A stretch of 64,000 nt of DNA from JBDIVL01 sp039794405 (GTDB lineage Bacteria; Planctomycetota; Brocadiia; Brocadiales; Brocadiaceae), in contig JBDIVL010000015.1 of the NCBI GenBank assembly GCA_039794405.1, positions 13,370 to 77,369 on the forward strand, read 5' to 3'. The translations under genes and the position numbers were made by a program. Shown piece by piece: positions 1 through 8,326 of this stretch; within the stretch, counting starts at the first letter, position 1, and every line of letters begins with the position of its first letter. Below the pieces are notes generated by a model that worked only from the letters and a program-made list of their open reading frames with translations, had not been told where the DNA came from and ran no database searches.

Positions 1-499
1 CGTGCAGGGTATGAAAAGCAGAAGGTGTGAGACTATTCTCAGAGATACGTTGGACCGCACAGAGCAGAGGATTAACGCACTCTGCAGACCTGGTGGAGAT
101 GAAATTCCTGTGGATATTAAAAATACCCTTAATAAAGTTATGGATGGCAAAGCAGGTATTTTCCGTGAGGCTCCTCAGTTGAAAGAAGCCGCTGCTGAGG
201 TAAAAACCTTGCAGGAGAGATACAAGCGGATAAAATTAGATTATACGGGTAAAAGGTTTAATTTAAGCCTCGTTTGGGCACTGGAACTAAAAGGAAGTCT
301 TGATGTGGCAGAAGCAATTATTGCAGGTGCATTGGCACGGGAAGAGAGCCGCGGCTCCCATTTTCGTACTGACTTTCCCAAAAGGGACGATACGGGCTGG
401 CTGAAGCATACCGTATGTTATTCTACCTCCGAGGGTATGAAGTTAGATTACAAACCTGTGAATATCGGCCCCTTTGAGCCAAAGGAAAGAAAGTACTAG
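1..499 (+). CDS. sdhA: Succinate dehydrogenase/fumarate reductase flavoprotein subunit, C-terminal part
   Basis: The gene enters from the left edge, so only about 165 C-terminal residues are visible. The GTG at base 2 is not a meaningful start. The visible part matches the helical and capping C-terminus of SdhA/FrdA: a long helical stretch, then the family signature ESRGSHFRTDFPKRDD followed by GWLKHT, and a terminal PKERKY. In the family this subunit carries covalent FAD and oxidises succinate (or reduces fumarate) at the membrane. The FAD-binding part and any iron-sulfur or membrane partner lie outside the window. It stops with TAG and is followed by an inverted-repeat element. Sdh and Frd cannot be told apart from this fragment. 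Confidence 0.85.
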   Translation, partial: VQGMKSRRCETILRDTLDRTEQRINALCRPGGDEIPVDIKNTLNKVMDGKAGIFREAPQLKEAAAEVKTLQERYKRIKLDYTGKRFNLSLVWALELKGSLDVAEAIIAGALAREESRGSHFRTDFPKRDDTGWLKHTVCYSTSEGMKLDYKPVNIGPFEPKERKY

Positions 500-539
500 C
501 AAAGACGGATTCAAGTTGTGAACTTGAACGAGCAGTGGA

Positions 540-659
540 GGTTGGTTCAATCGTCTACGATTGAACCGAAATGTTTGGTATTTTCCCTGCATTGGCATCA
601 ATCAAAAATGCACAGACCAATTCCAAACGTGCGGTTCAATCTGCAAGATTGAACCAACC
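540..659. repeat. Dispersed inverted-repeat element, family A (full copy)
   Basis: A 120-base element that begins GGTTGGTTCAATCG and ends ATTGAACCAACC, so its ends are inverted repeats. Each end is itself a small hairpin (TTCAATCGTCTACGATTGAA at the left, TTCAATCTGCAAGATTGAA at the right). Related copies lie at 16952-17073, 20456-20576 and 47094-47274, with single-hairpin copies at 28918-28943 and 36629-36661. No protein is encoded, so it looks like a non-autonomous (MITE- or REP-like) element. Confidence 0.75.
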
Positions 660-787
660 ATGAAAACTACATCATTACGAATTTTGTAACTATTCAGATT
701 GTCAGGTTCACGGTTGTTTTCCTTTTAGCGCCTTTTTTCGTTTGCGCTATGCATTTGTCCGTGTCCTCTTCATCAAGTCCTTTTTCA

Positions 788-928
788 TTACAAGGTACCG
801 TTATCTTGTGGAGCCCCGGTTTGGTATGCCGGCCCACCTGCAAGCCAGGCATATACAGGACTCATTTCTATCCCCATAATCCATAGAGCAAGCATACAAA
901 AAATAGCAATTTTAAAATTGTTTTTCAT
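788..928 (-). CDS. Small putative secreted peptide (46 aa)
   Basis: A short reading frame with an AAGG-type ribosome site (AAGGTAGTAAAAT before ATG). It encodes MKNNFKIAIF followed by a hydrophobic stretch to about residue 27 (SPVYA), which looks like a signal peptide with a possible cleavage site after VYA. That leaves a mature tail of about 19 residues rich in G, A, P and Q. I recognise no family. It lies 380 bases downstream of the minus-strand stress operon and could be a trailing member. The signal-like N-terminus and ribosome site support it. Its size and the lack of homology evidence keep confidence low. Confidence 0.35.
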   Translation of the reverse strand: MKNNFKIAIFCMLALWIMGIEMSPVYAWLAGGPAYQTGAPQDNGTL

Positions 929-1308
929 ATTTTACTACCTTCTGATAAAACCTGAGCAGGTATTTCCTGATGCTCTACTTCAGTAATAATAGGCATAGGC
1001 TCTTTCGTAAATATTGAATATCAAAATCAGATAATGTATAGGGAGTTCAAACCAGGAGTAGGACAACCCTTTAGAGTTGCATTCCGTGCAAGTATTTAGG
1101 TGGGGATGCAAGGTTTATGAAAAGTCTCTCCCTACACTTCATACCAATAAAAGTTGCCGCAGTCCTCATCTAATGTTTAGGAATCTCAATGTTCTGCTGT
1201 AGGGGCGGAGCATTTGTTGTCTGGAATGTAGAGACTGTGCTCATATCAGCAAATGCTTCACCTCTACGTGGGCGTTATATAAAAAGTTATACCGAAAACC
1301 TCATTTAT
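929..1308. other. Intergenic stretch with degenerate hairpin repeats
   Basis: No gene seen. The segment from about 1197 to 1270 starts GTAGGGGCGGAGCATTTG and carries a matching inverted GCAAATGCTTC, then CTCTACG. This resembles the GTAGGG...CCCTAC element at 14660-14751. The 1045-1135 stretch looks like a more decayed relative. Confidence 0.4.
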
Positions 1309-1956
1309 CTACGATGTTTTGTATTGCGTTGACTCTGGCGATGACTGTGCAGTTCTTTTTGCTTCCCTCATAAGAGTATCTGGCGTTTGTTCCACAAGTT
1401 CTTCTTCGCTTTTTGTTTCCGGTGCAATAAGGCCAACAACAGCGCCCAGCGCAAGGGCCGCTGCTCCCAGGGCCAGAGGGTTATCGTGGACCGCTCCCTG
1501 AAGTTTTCCTTTAACTCTCCGGGCTTGATATTGAACCTTCTCTTTGGGACTGCCAGTGATTCCTTTTATTTTCCCTCTTGCCCCTGGTCCTGCAGTTCGC
1601 ATGGAGGAAGTTTTTGTGCCTCTTACCACTAGCCAAACAAGACTCATTCCAATTAACCCAACAGGTATTGAATTGTGCTTCATGGTCTCCAGAATGGTTG
1701 AGCCAACTTCTCTTGCCTTTTCTCCCGTAACTTGTACTATTTTTTTTGCCTTCGCGGCAGTTGACTCTATTACCTTTTCCCTTATTTGTTCTTTAAAATG
1801 TTCGGGGGAGAGTTTTTCTTTAATGGAATTAATCGTTTCACCCATCTCGGCCCTGGTGCGCTCTATATCAGCCCGAATTTCATCTGGTTCTTTTTCATTG
1901 ATTTGAGAATTCTTCGTACTCCTGCTGGATCTCGTTATATTTGTTTTTTGACCCAT
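1309..1956 (-). CDS. DUF3618-family membrane protein
   Basis: A 215-residue protein. The region around residues 24-50 (EIRADIERTRAEMGETINSIKEKL) is the DUF3618 signature, an N-terminal amphipathic helix. A hydrophobic segment follows near residues 95-112 and a second, alanine-rich one near 160-178, with basic linkers between. The ATG has a strong AGGAGG site and lies inside the end of the upstream holin-like gene (22-base overlap), so the two are probably translationally coupled. DUF3618 proteins usually sit beside holin-X/YqjE and ElaB-like proteins, as here, and are thought to act at the inner membrane under stress. No catalytic function is known. It is the last clear gene of the minus-strand operon that starts with the BrkB gene at 5486. 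Confidence 0.75.
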   Translation of the reverse strand: MGQKTNITRSSRSTKNSQINEKEPDEIRADIERTRAEMGETINSIKEKLSPEHFKEQIREKVIESTAAKAKKIVQVTGEKAREVGSTILETMKHNSIPVGLIGMSLVWLVVRGTKTSSMRTAGPGARGKIKGITGSPKEKVQYQARRVKGKLQGAVHDNPLALGAAALALGAVVGLIAPETKSEEELVEQTPDTLMREAKRTAQSSPESTQYKTS

Positions 1957-2336
1957 TCCTTACCCTCCTTAATTGTTTCTATTGTTTTTTGAGGTTTTAA
2001 ATCTTCATGCTTGAGATTTTTGATTCCTTTCAAGAGAAAGAATAACCCTATCCCAATAAATATAAACCCGATAATCAGACATGACATCCACAGGGATATC
2101 GTCTCCGGAGTAGCCACCCATAGTCCTATGACGGCTGCTCCAATGAGTGGGAAAAGTCCGGTATAAAGGACCATACCGCCTATGATTAAAAACGCAATGT
2201 CTTTGATAAGTTGAAACACCTTCCTTGACATTTCTGTCTTAGCAAGTTCTACCTCCTGATGCAGCATCTTACTCGTCTCTTGTGATAGTTCTGAGAAGAG
2301 TTCGCCAAGAGAACGATCTTCTTTAACTTGTATCAT
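1935..2336 (-). CDS. Holin-X/YqjE-like (phage holin family) membrane protein
   Basis: A 133-residue protein with an N-terminal amphipathic helix (SLGELFSELSQETSKMLHQEVELAKTEM), a hallmark of the Actinobacterial holin-X/YqjE superfamily. Two long hydrophobic segments follow at about residues 47-74 and 82-103, then a charged C-terminal tail. Despite the name there is no phage context. Chromosomal members are inner-membrane proteins of unknown role that co-occur with DUF3618 and ElaB/YqjD proteins, exactly the neighbours seen here. It overlaps the downstream DUF3618 gene by 22 bases. Confidence 0.75.
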   Translation of the reverse strand: MIQVKEDRSLGELFSELSQETSKMLHQEVELAKTEMSRKVFQLIKDIAFLIIGGMVLYTGLFPLIGAAVIGLWVATPETISLWMSCLIIGFIFIGIGLFFLLKGIKNLKHEDLKPQKTIETIKEGKEWVKKQI

Positions 2337-2424
2337 ATTTTCCTCCTTACTGAAAACATATAAACGAGGACTTTAGTAACTGTCTCTCATGCTTGTTCTT
2401 CTGGTTTTTCATTATTTTTCTCTA

Positions 2425-2832
2425 TTATCTGGCACTTTTGAGGAGCTTAATCGAAAAAAAACCGAGAGCAAATGCACCCGCCAGGAAGAGTCCTGGCCGC
2501 CGTCTGGCAAAACACTCGATGTCGGCAATAAATTGTCTCATGTCCTTTTCTCGAAGGTAATCCGAAACGTGCTCAATCTTACCTACAACGCTATTAATGT
2601 ATCCTGATGTTAGTTTTTGATCATGTTGTAGCTGCTGTGCTGAATTTCGTAATATCCGGGCCATACTCCCTAAACCCTCTGCTATTTCATCTCTTTGCTC
2701 TGCAAATGTTGACCTGGTTTGTCCTAGATCTCTGTTTTCTGTCTGTTCCTCTTTTTCGCTGAATTTAAGCTTACCCTGACTCATTGATTCTTCTAATGTA
2801 GACCCGCAAAGGTCCGAATTCTCTTTACTCAT
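2425..2832 (-). CDS. Small membrane-anchored protein of the stress operon
   Basis: A 135-residue protein with no family I can name. Residues 1-50 are polar and probably disordered. Residues 45-100 form a predicted amphipathic or coiled-coil helix (EQRDEIAEGLGSMARIL onward). Near residue 109 it has RRRPGLFLAGAFALGFFSIKLL, one C-terminal membrane anchor. This plan (coiled coil, then R-x-P before a single C-terminal anchor) resembles the ElaB-like proteins encoded just upstream, so it may be a divergent member. It sits 88 bases upstream of the holin-like gene in the same operon. Confidence 0.6.
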   Translation of the reverse strand: MSKENSDLCGSTLEESMSQGKLKFSEKEEQTENRDLGQTRSTFAEQRDEIAEGLGSMARILRNSAQQLQHDQKLTSGYINSVVGKIEHVSDYLREKDMRQFIADIECFARRRPGLFLAGAFALGFFSIKLLKSAR

Positions 2833-2926
2833 AAAACCTCCGTCTGATATTAAATCATGTATTTCGTTTTACATAGACTGTTCGAATATCCTTCTGTTTG
2901 TTAAGTTTGAAGGTTCTCCTTATTCT

Positions 2927-3343
2927 CTATACCCTGTGTTTCATCTCTAATCGTTTAGTCCCGCCAAGGATATAACCAAAAAGGAAGCTGCTAGAAATGC
3001 CAATGATTATAAACAACCAGGGATTTTCGTGTATCTTTCTGTCAATTCTTGTTGAGATTTCCCCTATTTTTTCTTCTCCACTAACTACTGCTTCGCTTAA
3101 GCTTTGTTTTGTTTTTTCCACGGTTTCCTTATAGATGTTTTTTGATTCATCCAGAATCTCCTGGATATTCGAATACTTTTCACTAATCAATTGATTAATT
3201 TCTGATCTCTTTTCTTTTGCTAGTTCGTCCAACAGTTCAAGGGCTTCATGTATTTTTTGTGTACTGCCCTGTTCTCTTGCAATACTTTTCTTTTGGTTTT
3301 TGAGTTTACCTGCTTTTGAGTGCCTCTTGGTCCGCTTACTCAT
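2927..3343 (-). CDS. ElaB/YqjD/DUF883-like membrane-anchored protein (copy 1)
   Basis: A 138-residue protein. I chose the ATG at 3343 because an AGGAGA site stands just upstream; a longer frame from 3373 lacks one. The N-terminus is very basic (residues 1-25). A helical region follows with INQLISEKYSNIQEILDE, and the C-terminus is IHENPWLFIIIGISSSFLFGYILGG. The charged-ENPW-then-single-helix ending is typical of ElaB/YqjD/DUF883 proteins, which tether to the inner membrane and in E. coli are stationary-phase proteins that can associate with ribosomes. It is the most divergent of three tandem paralogues and has an added lysine/arginine-rich N-terminus. Confidence 0.65.
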   Translation of the reverse strand: MSKRTKRHSKAGKLKNQKKSIAREQGSTQKIHEALELLDELAKEKRSEINQLISEKYSNIQEILDESKNIYKETVEKTKQSLSEAVVSGEEKIGEISTRIDRKIHENPWLFIIIGISSSFLFGYILGGTKRLEMKHRV

Positions 3344-3413
3344 AGCACATTCTCCTGTCTGGCTTATATCCATTTGGGTTGGGGGGTTTCTCTATTCCTT
3401 ACCATTTTATACG

Positions 3414-3785
3414 TTATTTTCGATACCGGGACCCACTACGAATAATATAACCAGAAAGAAAAGCGCCGGTAGCAGCGATACCCAAAAATAACCAGGGGTT
3501 TTCATGCACTCTTTTGTTGACTTCCACCGAGATTTCTTTTATCTTCTCTTCTCCACTCGTTATTGTTTCGCTCATATTTTGTTTCATCTTGCTTATCACT
3601 TCTTTCGTCCCTGCTGCCTCTCTTATAATATTCCTGAAGTTTGAATACTTCTCATTAATGAGTTGAGAAAATTCAGCCTTTTTTTCTTGTACAATTTCAC
3701 TTAATAATCCAATAGCTTCATTTATTTTCTGGGAGCCGAGGTGTTCCAATTCCTCTTTCGGATTTTCTCCCGCTTGATTACCCAT
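3414..3785 (-). CDS. ElaB/YqjD/DUF883-like membrane-anchored protein (copy 2)
   Basis: A 123-residue protein that starts at the ATG at 3785, preceded by AAGGAGG with 8-base spacing; the longer frame from 3806 is not needed. It has the shared core INEAIGLLSEI...AEFSQLINEKYSNFRNI and ends RVHENPWLFLGIAATGAFLSGYIIRSGSRY. It is clearly a paralogue of the neighbours at 2927-3343 and 3867-4253, with the same coiled-coil-then-anchor plan. Spacing to the neighbours is 70 and 81 bases. The function is inferred from the family only: inner-membrane tethering in stress or stationary phase. Confidence 0.65.
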   Translation of the reverse strand: MGNQAGENPKEELEHLGSQKINEAIGLLSEIVQEKKAEFSQLINEKYSNFRNIIREAAGTKEVISKMKQNMSETITSGEEKIKEISVEVNKRVHENPWLFLGIAATGAFLSGYIIRSGSRYRK

Positions 3786-3866
3786 AATAAATTCCTCCTT
3801 TAACACTCAATATTTTCAATGAATCAATGATAATGAATAAGACCAGCATATGGAGATATTCATTTA

Positions 3867-4253
3867 TCATTCTTCTGTATATCTGGAGCCAATGAGATAA
3901 CCTAAAAGGAAACCACTGGCAGCGGAGATGCCTATAGATATCCATGGGTTTTCGTGAACTCTCCTATCGACGCCTGTGGAAATATCTTTCATTCTTTCTC
4001 CTCCAGTGGCCATAGCCTCCTTAATTTTTTCCATTTTGCCGCCGAGAGCTTCACCCATAATTTCTTTAAAATTTGAGTATTTCTCATTAATTAATTGAGC
4101 GAGTTCTGCTTTTCTCCCTTTTGCCTCTTTACTTAATAATTCAAGGGCCTCATTAATCTTATCAGTGCCGGTAGACTCCTTCTTTGTTTCTGTCTTTTGC
4201 GGATTTTCCATTATTCCCGTTACGTTTGGGTCTTCTTTTGTCTGATTGTCCAT
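3867..4253 (-). CDS. ElaB/YqjD/DUF883-like membrane-anchored protein (copy 3)
   Basis: A 128-residue protein with an AAGGAG ribosome site. Its core INEALELLSKEA...AELAQLINEKYSNFKEIMGEAL and end RRVHENPWISIGISAASGFLLGYLIGSRY match copies 1 and 2. The N-terminal 30 residues are polar and variable, while the central helix and anchor are conserved among the three. Tandem duplication is the simplest origin. It lies 54 bases downstream of the BrkB gene and is the first small gene of the operon. Confidence 0.65.
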   Translation of the reverse strand: MDNQTKEDPNVTGIMENPQKTETKKESTGTDKINEALELLSKEAKGRKAELAQLINEKYSNFKEIMGEALGGKMEKIKEAMATGGERMKDISTGVDRRVHENPWISIGISAASGFLLGYLIGSRYTEE

Positions 4254-4307
4254 AATGTTTCTCCTTTCACAAGGTATAGTATTATCATTCTAAAGGAATT
4301 GATACTA

Positions 4308-5486
4308 TCACTTCACAATTTGCTTTTCTTTTATATCGGTTCTCTGTTTCTCCTCTTTTTGTTTCTCTTCTGTAACTGTCTTGTGATCTTTAAGACTATT
4401 GGCGATCAGATAGTAAATAAAGTAGAACAGGGTAACTGTGTAATGACTGGCAATTGATTTATCCGGGTGCTGTGTACCAGCGGCGTGTGTACCGGTGCGG
4501 GTACGGTCTTTAAATGGTTGTGGAGCTTCTTCTTTTCTCCCTGTTGCTGCTGCTACTTTTCTATCCCTGGTATGGGGTATTCCTTGTTCGGCCCGCATCT
4601 CCTCGGTAAGAGGTATGGCTTCTTCAGACGGTACCATACGTGATCCATACTTATTAGCGTAGACCTGCGTGAATTCCGCACCCATGAGACAAATCATGGC
4701 GGAGTAGTAATTCCAAAGCATCAGAACAACAAGCGATCCGACTGCACCGTAAGCCGATGCCGTACTACTACGCCCAAGGTACATCCCAATAAAGAACTTG
4801 CCAATGGTAAATAGCAGTGCAGTTGCAACAGATCCAATCCAGACGTCACCCCAGGCGATTTTAACGTCCGGTAAAAACTTATAGATCATTGCAAATAAGA
4901 GCGTAATAATGCCAAATGATATAAAGAAATGTAAAACTTTCATTACGTATTCAAGGCTAGGCAATAGGCCAACAAAGAAGTCACCGAATGCTGAAAGCCC
5001 TGCACTTATAACGAGTGATACCAGGAGGAGAAAACCAATACCTAATACCAATGAAAATGATAAAAACCTCTGCCGGATCGTGGCTATGATGCCCCGCCCG
5101 GGTTTTGGTGCAACTTCCCAAATTGTATTGAGTGCGTCTTGAAGCTGAACAAATAAACCGCTTGCAGTAAACATGAGTACGATTACACTGATAATTGTAG
5201 CGATAATACCTGCACTTGGCTTTTTTGCTGCATCAGCCATCGTTTGAATCGCTTCCGCTCCATTCTGACCAAAGAGACCTTGCATTTGTTCGGCAATTTT
5301 CCCCTGAGCTGCCTCTTGTCCGTACACGAATCCGATGATCGCTATTGCAATAATTAACAACGGACCAAGCGAAAATACTGCATAATATGCTATAGCTGCT
5401 GCAAGGCGCGTCGCCTTATCTTCGCTCCACTCAGAAAATGTTGCTTTACCCATTTCGACAACTGTCTTTAATCTCGTTGATCTCAT
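4308..5486 (-). CDS. YihY/BrkB-family (UPF0761) inner-membrane protein
   Basis: A 392-residue protein. The first ~290 residues carry the YihY/BrkB fold: an N-terminal TRLAAAIAYYAVFSLGPLLIIAIAI segment, about six membrane helices, and the late conserved stretch SSTASAYGAVGSLVVLMLWNYYSAMI...GAEFTQVYA. The family was once called RNase BN in error and its transport role is unsettled. A C-terminal extension of about 100 residues is charged and low in complexity, with one more hydrophobic patch (TVTLFYFIYYLIANSL), longer than most family members. It is the promoter-proximal gene of the minus-strand stress operon. Confidence 0.85.
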   Translation of the reverse strand: MRSTRLKTVVEMGKATFSEWSEDKATRLAAAIAYYAVFSLGPLLIIAIAIIGFVYGQEAAQGKIAEQMQGLFGQNGAEAIQTMADAAKKPSAGIIATIISVIVLMFTASGLFVQLQDALNTIWEVAPKPGRGIIATIRQRFLSFSLVLGIGFLLLVSLVISAGLSAFGDFFVGLLPSLEYVMKVLHFFISFGIITLLFAMIYKFLPDVKIAWGDVWIGSVATALLFTIGKFFIGMYLGRSSTASAYGAVGSLVVLMLWNYYSAMICLMGAEFTQVYANKYGSRMVPSEEAIPLTEEMRAEQGIPHTRDRKVAAATGRKEEAPQPFKDRTRTGTHAAGTQHPDKSIASHYTVTLFYFIYYLIANSLKDHKTVTEEKQKEEKQRTDIKEKQIVK

Positions 5487-6841
5487 AAACGAAGCTCCTC
5501 TTCCAAGGTTTTTAAAGTAATCTCTCTCCCTTCGTTTTCCCTTATGAAAAGGAAATGAAATTACTGCTTTTCCTGATAAGTGCGCGGTATCGGTCGGGCT
5601 AAGGCCTTGCTGGGACTAAAAATATCGTCCATAATCAGGATTACAAATACTATACCATGGTTAAAAGCTATTGTATTATGTCTGCGCTTTCTCTTAACAT
5701 TTCTTCACGGGTTTTTCACAGGCAGTTTCATAAATTTTTACGAGTAAACTGAAATCATAAAAAAGTTGATATAAAAACTCTTCACGCATGTCATTTTTTA
5801 TGTTACGTGCACGATATTCTTCTCTGAAAGCGGATTGGTAAAATTACCTCCAGATTCTTTCTTGCATGGGTGATAAAATAACATGTGAAAATGTTTATTT
5901 GATTACCTGTACATGGATATTTACTTGCTAAATATTTTCAAAACACAAAAAGCTGCAAGGGGATTCTTTATGAGATTTTATTCAAAGTGTGACTTGCTCA
6001 TTTCTGTGACAACACAATTCTGTGACATGTCACTTTTGGCTTTCCATCAATAATGAGAGTTTATTGGCAAACTTGAGGCAGCCGTGCTATGAAAGAACGC
6101 TATGAAGGAACGAGAAATCTTTCCGTATGGAGATACAAAAGATTTCTCATTCTGCTTCGCTTTATTCAGAGTGGCACTCTTGTCCTCGGATAGGCTCTTC
6201 GTTGATTTTATTATTTCTTTCCATGGTAATTTATTCTTACAAAAATATTATTAACCAAGTTGTTTCCCTCTTTCACGGTATATTATTTGCTGCATTCAGA
6301 GGCATATAAAAATTCAGGAAAAACGAATGAAATTAAATAAATTTGCCTTAAAAGTCATCCTAAAGCCCCAATTTAGCATCTATAATAACTTGAAAATATA
6401 GTGTTTATAAGGGGTATTCAATGCAGAAATAGGTTTTGAGATAACTTCTAGGTAGATTGAATTAGGAATCTGTTTGAAACAAGAATTGTCATTTCGGGTG
6501 ACGAAGGAGCGAGGAATTCTCCGTATGGAGGCGCGAAGGACCACTTCATTCTGAATGGCAGTTTTGTCTTCATATAGGCCCCAAGCATAGTAAGTTCATC
6601 ATTTCAAACTGCGCACACATTAAACAGCCTTTGTTCAGATTTGTAAATCTTCAAGATTATTTCTTAATGTGTTGATTGGTGAGGCCTTCAACCACTGGCG
6701 AGCGACTTTAAAACCACTTCCCCTTCCCCAAATGGTAAATACCGCTGCTAGTCCGGCGGAAGAGGTCTCAATCTCCTCAAAATGTTAAATTCCCTATAGA
6801 ATCAAATTATCAAACAAGGAATGTTTTATGGGAGTAGTATT
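5487..6841. other. Long intergenic region with dispersed repeats
   Basis: About 1.35 kb without a convincing gene. It holds a TGTGACATGTCAC palindrome at 6021-6033. Two degenerate copies of a GAACGAGAAATCT/GAAGGAGCGAGGAAT...TGGCA repeat lie at about 6091-6190 and 6488-6575, and 6363-6449 is repeated at 61948-62034. Confidence 0.5.
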
Positions 6842-8155
6842 ATGATAGAGTGGAAAAGGAGACGCAATGATAAGAGTAGTACTGTATTGGAGCAAAAAAG
6901 TGGCATTGATCATGAAAATAGTACTATAGTAAATCAGAAAGGACATGCTAAAAATTATCCAGGGAAGCCGTGGTATCGAAGAGGTCTTTTTTTAGGGCTT
7001 GGTATTTTTGCAATCGTGATTTTTGTAATGTGGTTAATGATTAATCCGGTGGCTGATTATTTTGCCCGTAGGGCATTCGATAATCTTCAGGGTTACAAGG
7101 GAACTTATAAGGATGTTTCAATAGGGGTTATACCTCCTCAGGCTGAAATAACGAATCTGGAACTTATAAAAGATCCGTCCACTGAAGGGGGTGAGTTTAT
7201 CATATTTACTGAACGGGCTCAGCTTAATGTCCTATGGAAGAAACTTTTTAAGGGAGCACTTGTTATGCGGGTGAACATCGATCATCCAAAACTCACCATT
7301 ATCCAGGAACCGATTCCTCCTAAACCGCCCAAACCTCCGGAAGTGAAAAAGCCTCCACCCAAGATACCGGATGTGAAAGAACAGCTAAAGAAGGCACCTC
7401 CTGCACGCATTGATCATATTGAGGTAAATAATGCTGAGATTATTTTTGTTGATGCGACGGAAAGATCCAAACCTCGATTCTGGATTCATGACATGGGAGT
7501 TCGTATACAGAATATCGCAACGAGAGAAAAACTGGCGAAAGGTGTGCCAACTACGGTTTCTGCAAATGGGGTAGTGCAGAAGTCTGGTGATTTGAGGTTT
7601 TTCCTTACTGCCAATCCTTGGGAAAAGGGGCTCAGCTTCTCAGGGGAGACAGAGTTAAAAGGGCTGGCCTTGCCTGATCTTTATGAGTTTGCCACTGCTA
7701 AGGCAGACATTAAGCCTATAAGAGGTACTTTCGATCTCTTTACTTCATTTAATGCCAAGGGTAACGAAATTACCGGTGGGATTAAGCCCGTGCTTCATAA
7801 TGTGGATGTTGCACCGGAAGATTCTACATTTTTAAACCAGCTTAAATCTACCGTGGTAAATGTAACCGTATCGGTCCTGTCTGGTAGTCCTGATCAGCCT
7901 GAAGAAGGTGAGAAGCTTGCTACTATCATTCCCATCAAAGGTACCGTTACAGACCCTAATCCTCAGATTGTACCTACGGTTCTTGGTATTATTCGCAATG
8001 CCTTCGTTGAAGGGTTGCAGGTAGGGTTTCAAAATCTTCCGCCTCCGACGGCACCCAAAAAGGAAGGAGTTGTCGAGCAGGTAATTAAGGCCTTAACTCC
8101 GGAAGAGGGGCCACCTAAGGCTCAGCCGGAAGGAGATGAGGGAAAGAAAGAATAG
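6842..8155 (+). CDS. DUF748/AsmA-like protein
   Basis: A 437-residue protein. I prefer the ATG at 6842, which has GGGAG seven bases upstream; an in-frame ATG at 6821 has its AAGGA touching the start. A charged N-terminus is followed by one membrane helix at about residues 48-68 and a large periplasmic part with the DUF748 pattern (early YKDVSIGVIPPQAEITNLELIK, later INIDHPKL-type strands and IDHIEVNNAEIIFVD). A proline/lysine-rich linker lies around residues 158-190, and the tail is acidic and proline-rich. DUF748 is related to AsmA-type proteins thought to act in envelope lipid transport. No operon partner is visible. Confidence 0.75.
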   Translation: MIEWKRRRNDKSSTVLEQKSGIDHENSTIVNQKGHAKNYPGKPWYRRGLFLGLGIFAIVIFVMWLMINPVADYFARRAFDNLQGYKGTYKDVSIGVIPPQAEITNLELIKDPSTEGGEFIIFTERAQLNVLWKKLFKGALVMRVNIDHPKLTIIQEPIPPKPPKPPEVKKPPPKIPDVKEQLKKAPPARIDHIEVNNAEIIFVDATERSKPRFWIHDMGVRIQNIATREKLAKGVPTTVSANGVVQKSGDLRFFLTANPWEKGLSFSGETELKGLALPDLYEFATAKADIKPIRGTFDLFTSFNAKGNEITGGIKPVLHNVDVAPEDSTFLNQLKSTVVNVTVSVLSGSPDQPEEGEKLATIIPIKGTVTDPNPQIVPTVLGIIRNAFVEGLQVGFQNLPPPTAPKKEGVVEQVIKALTPEEGPPKAQPEGDEGKKE

Positions 8156-8326
8156 ATTATCTATGGCGAAGTGAAGTTGCAATCAAAAACATAAATTTTT
8201 ATATCTTATGAATACTCCGTTAACGTCCTGAAATAATATTCTGGCGAGGTATGCTTTTGATCAGTAAAAGAAACCATTGAGGGGTACTTATCCGGTCTTC
8301 CTTCTGGCGTTTTTGTAGATGCTAAT

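Noticed and set aside
1935..2336. Prophage holin
   Set aside because: No phage genes adjoin; the protein is of the chromosomal holin-X/YqjE type and sits with DUF3618 and ElaB-like genes.
6127..6309. 60-codon plus-strand frame
   Set aside because: It begins inside a dispersed repeat (GAGAAATCTTTCCGTATGG type), has no ribosome site and no protein character.
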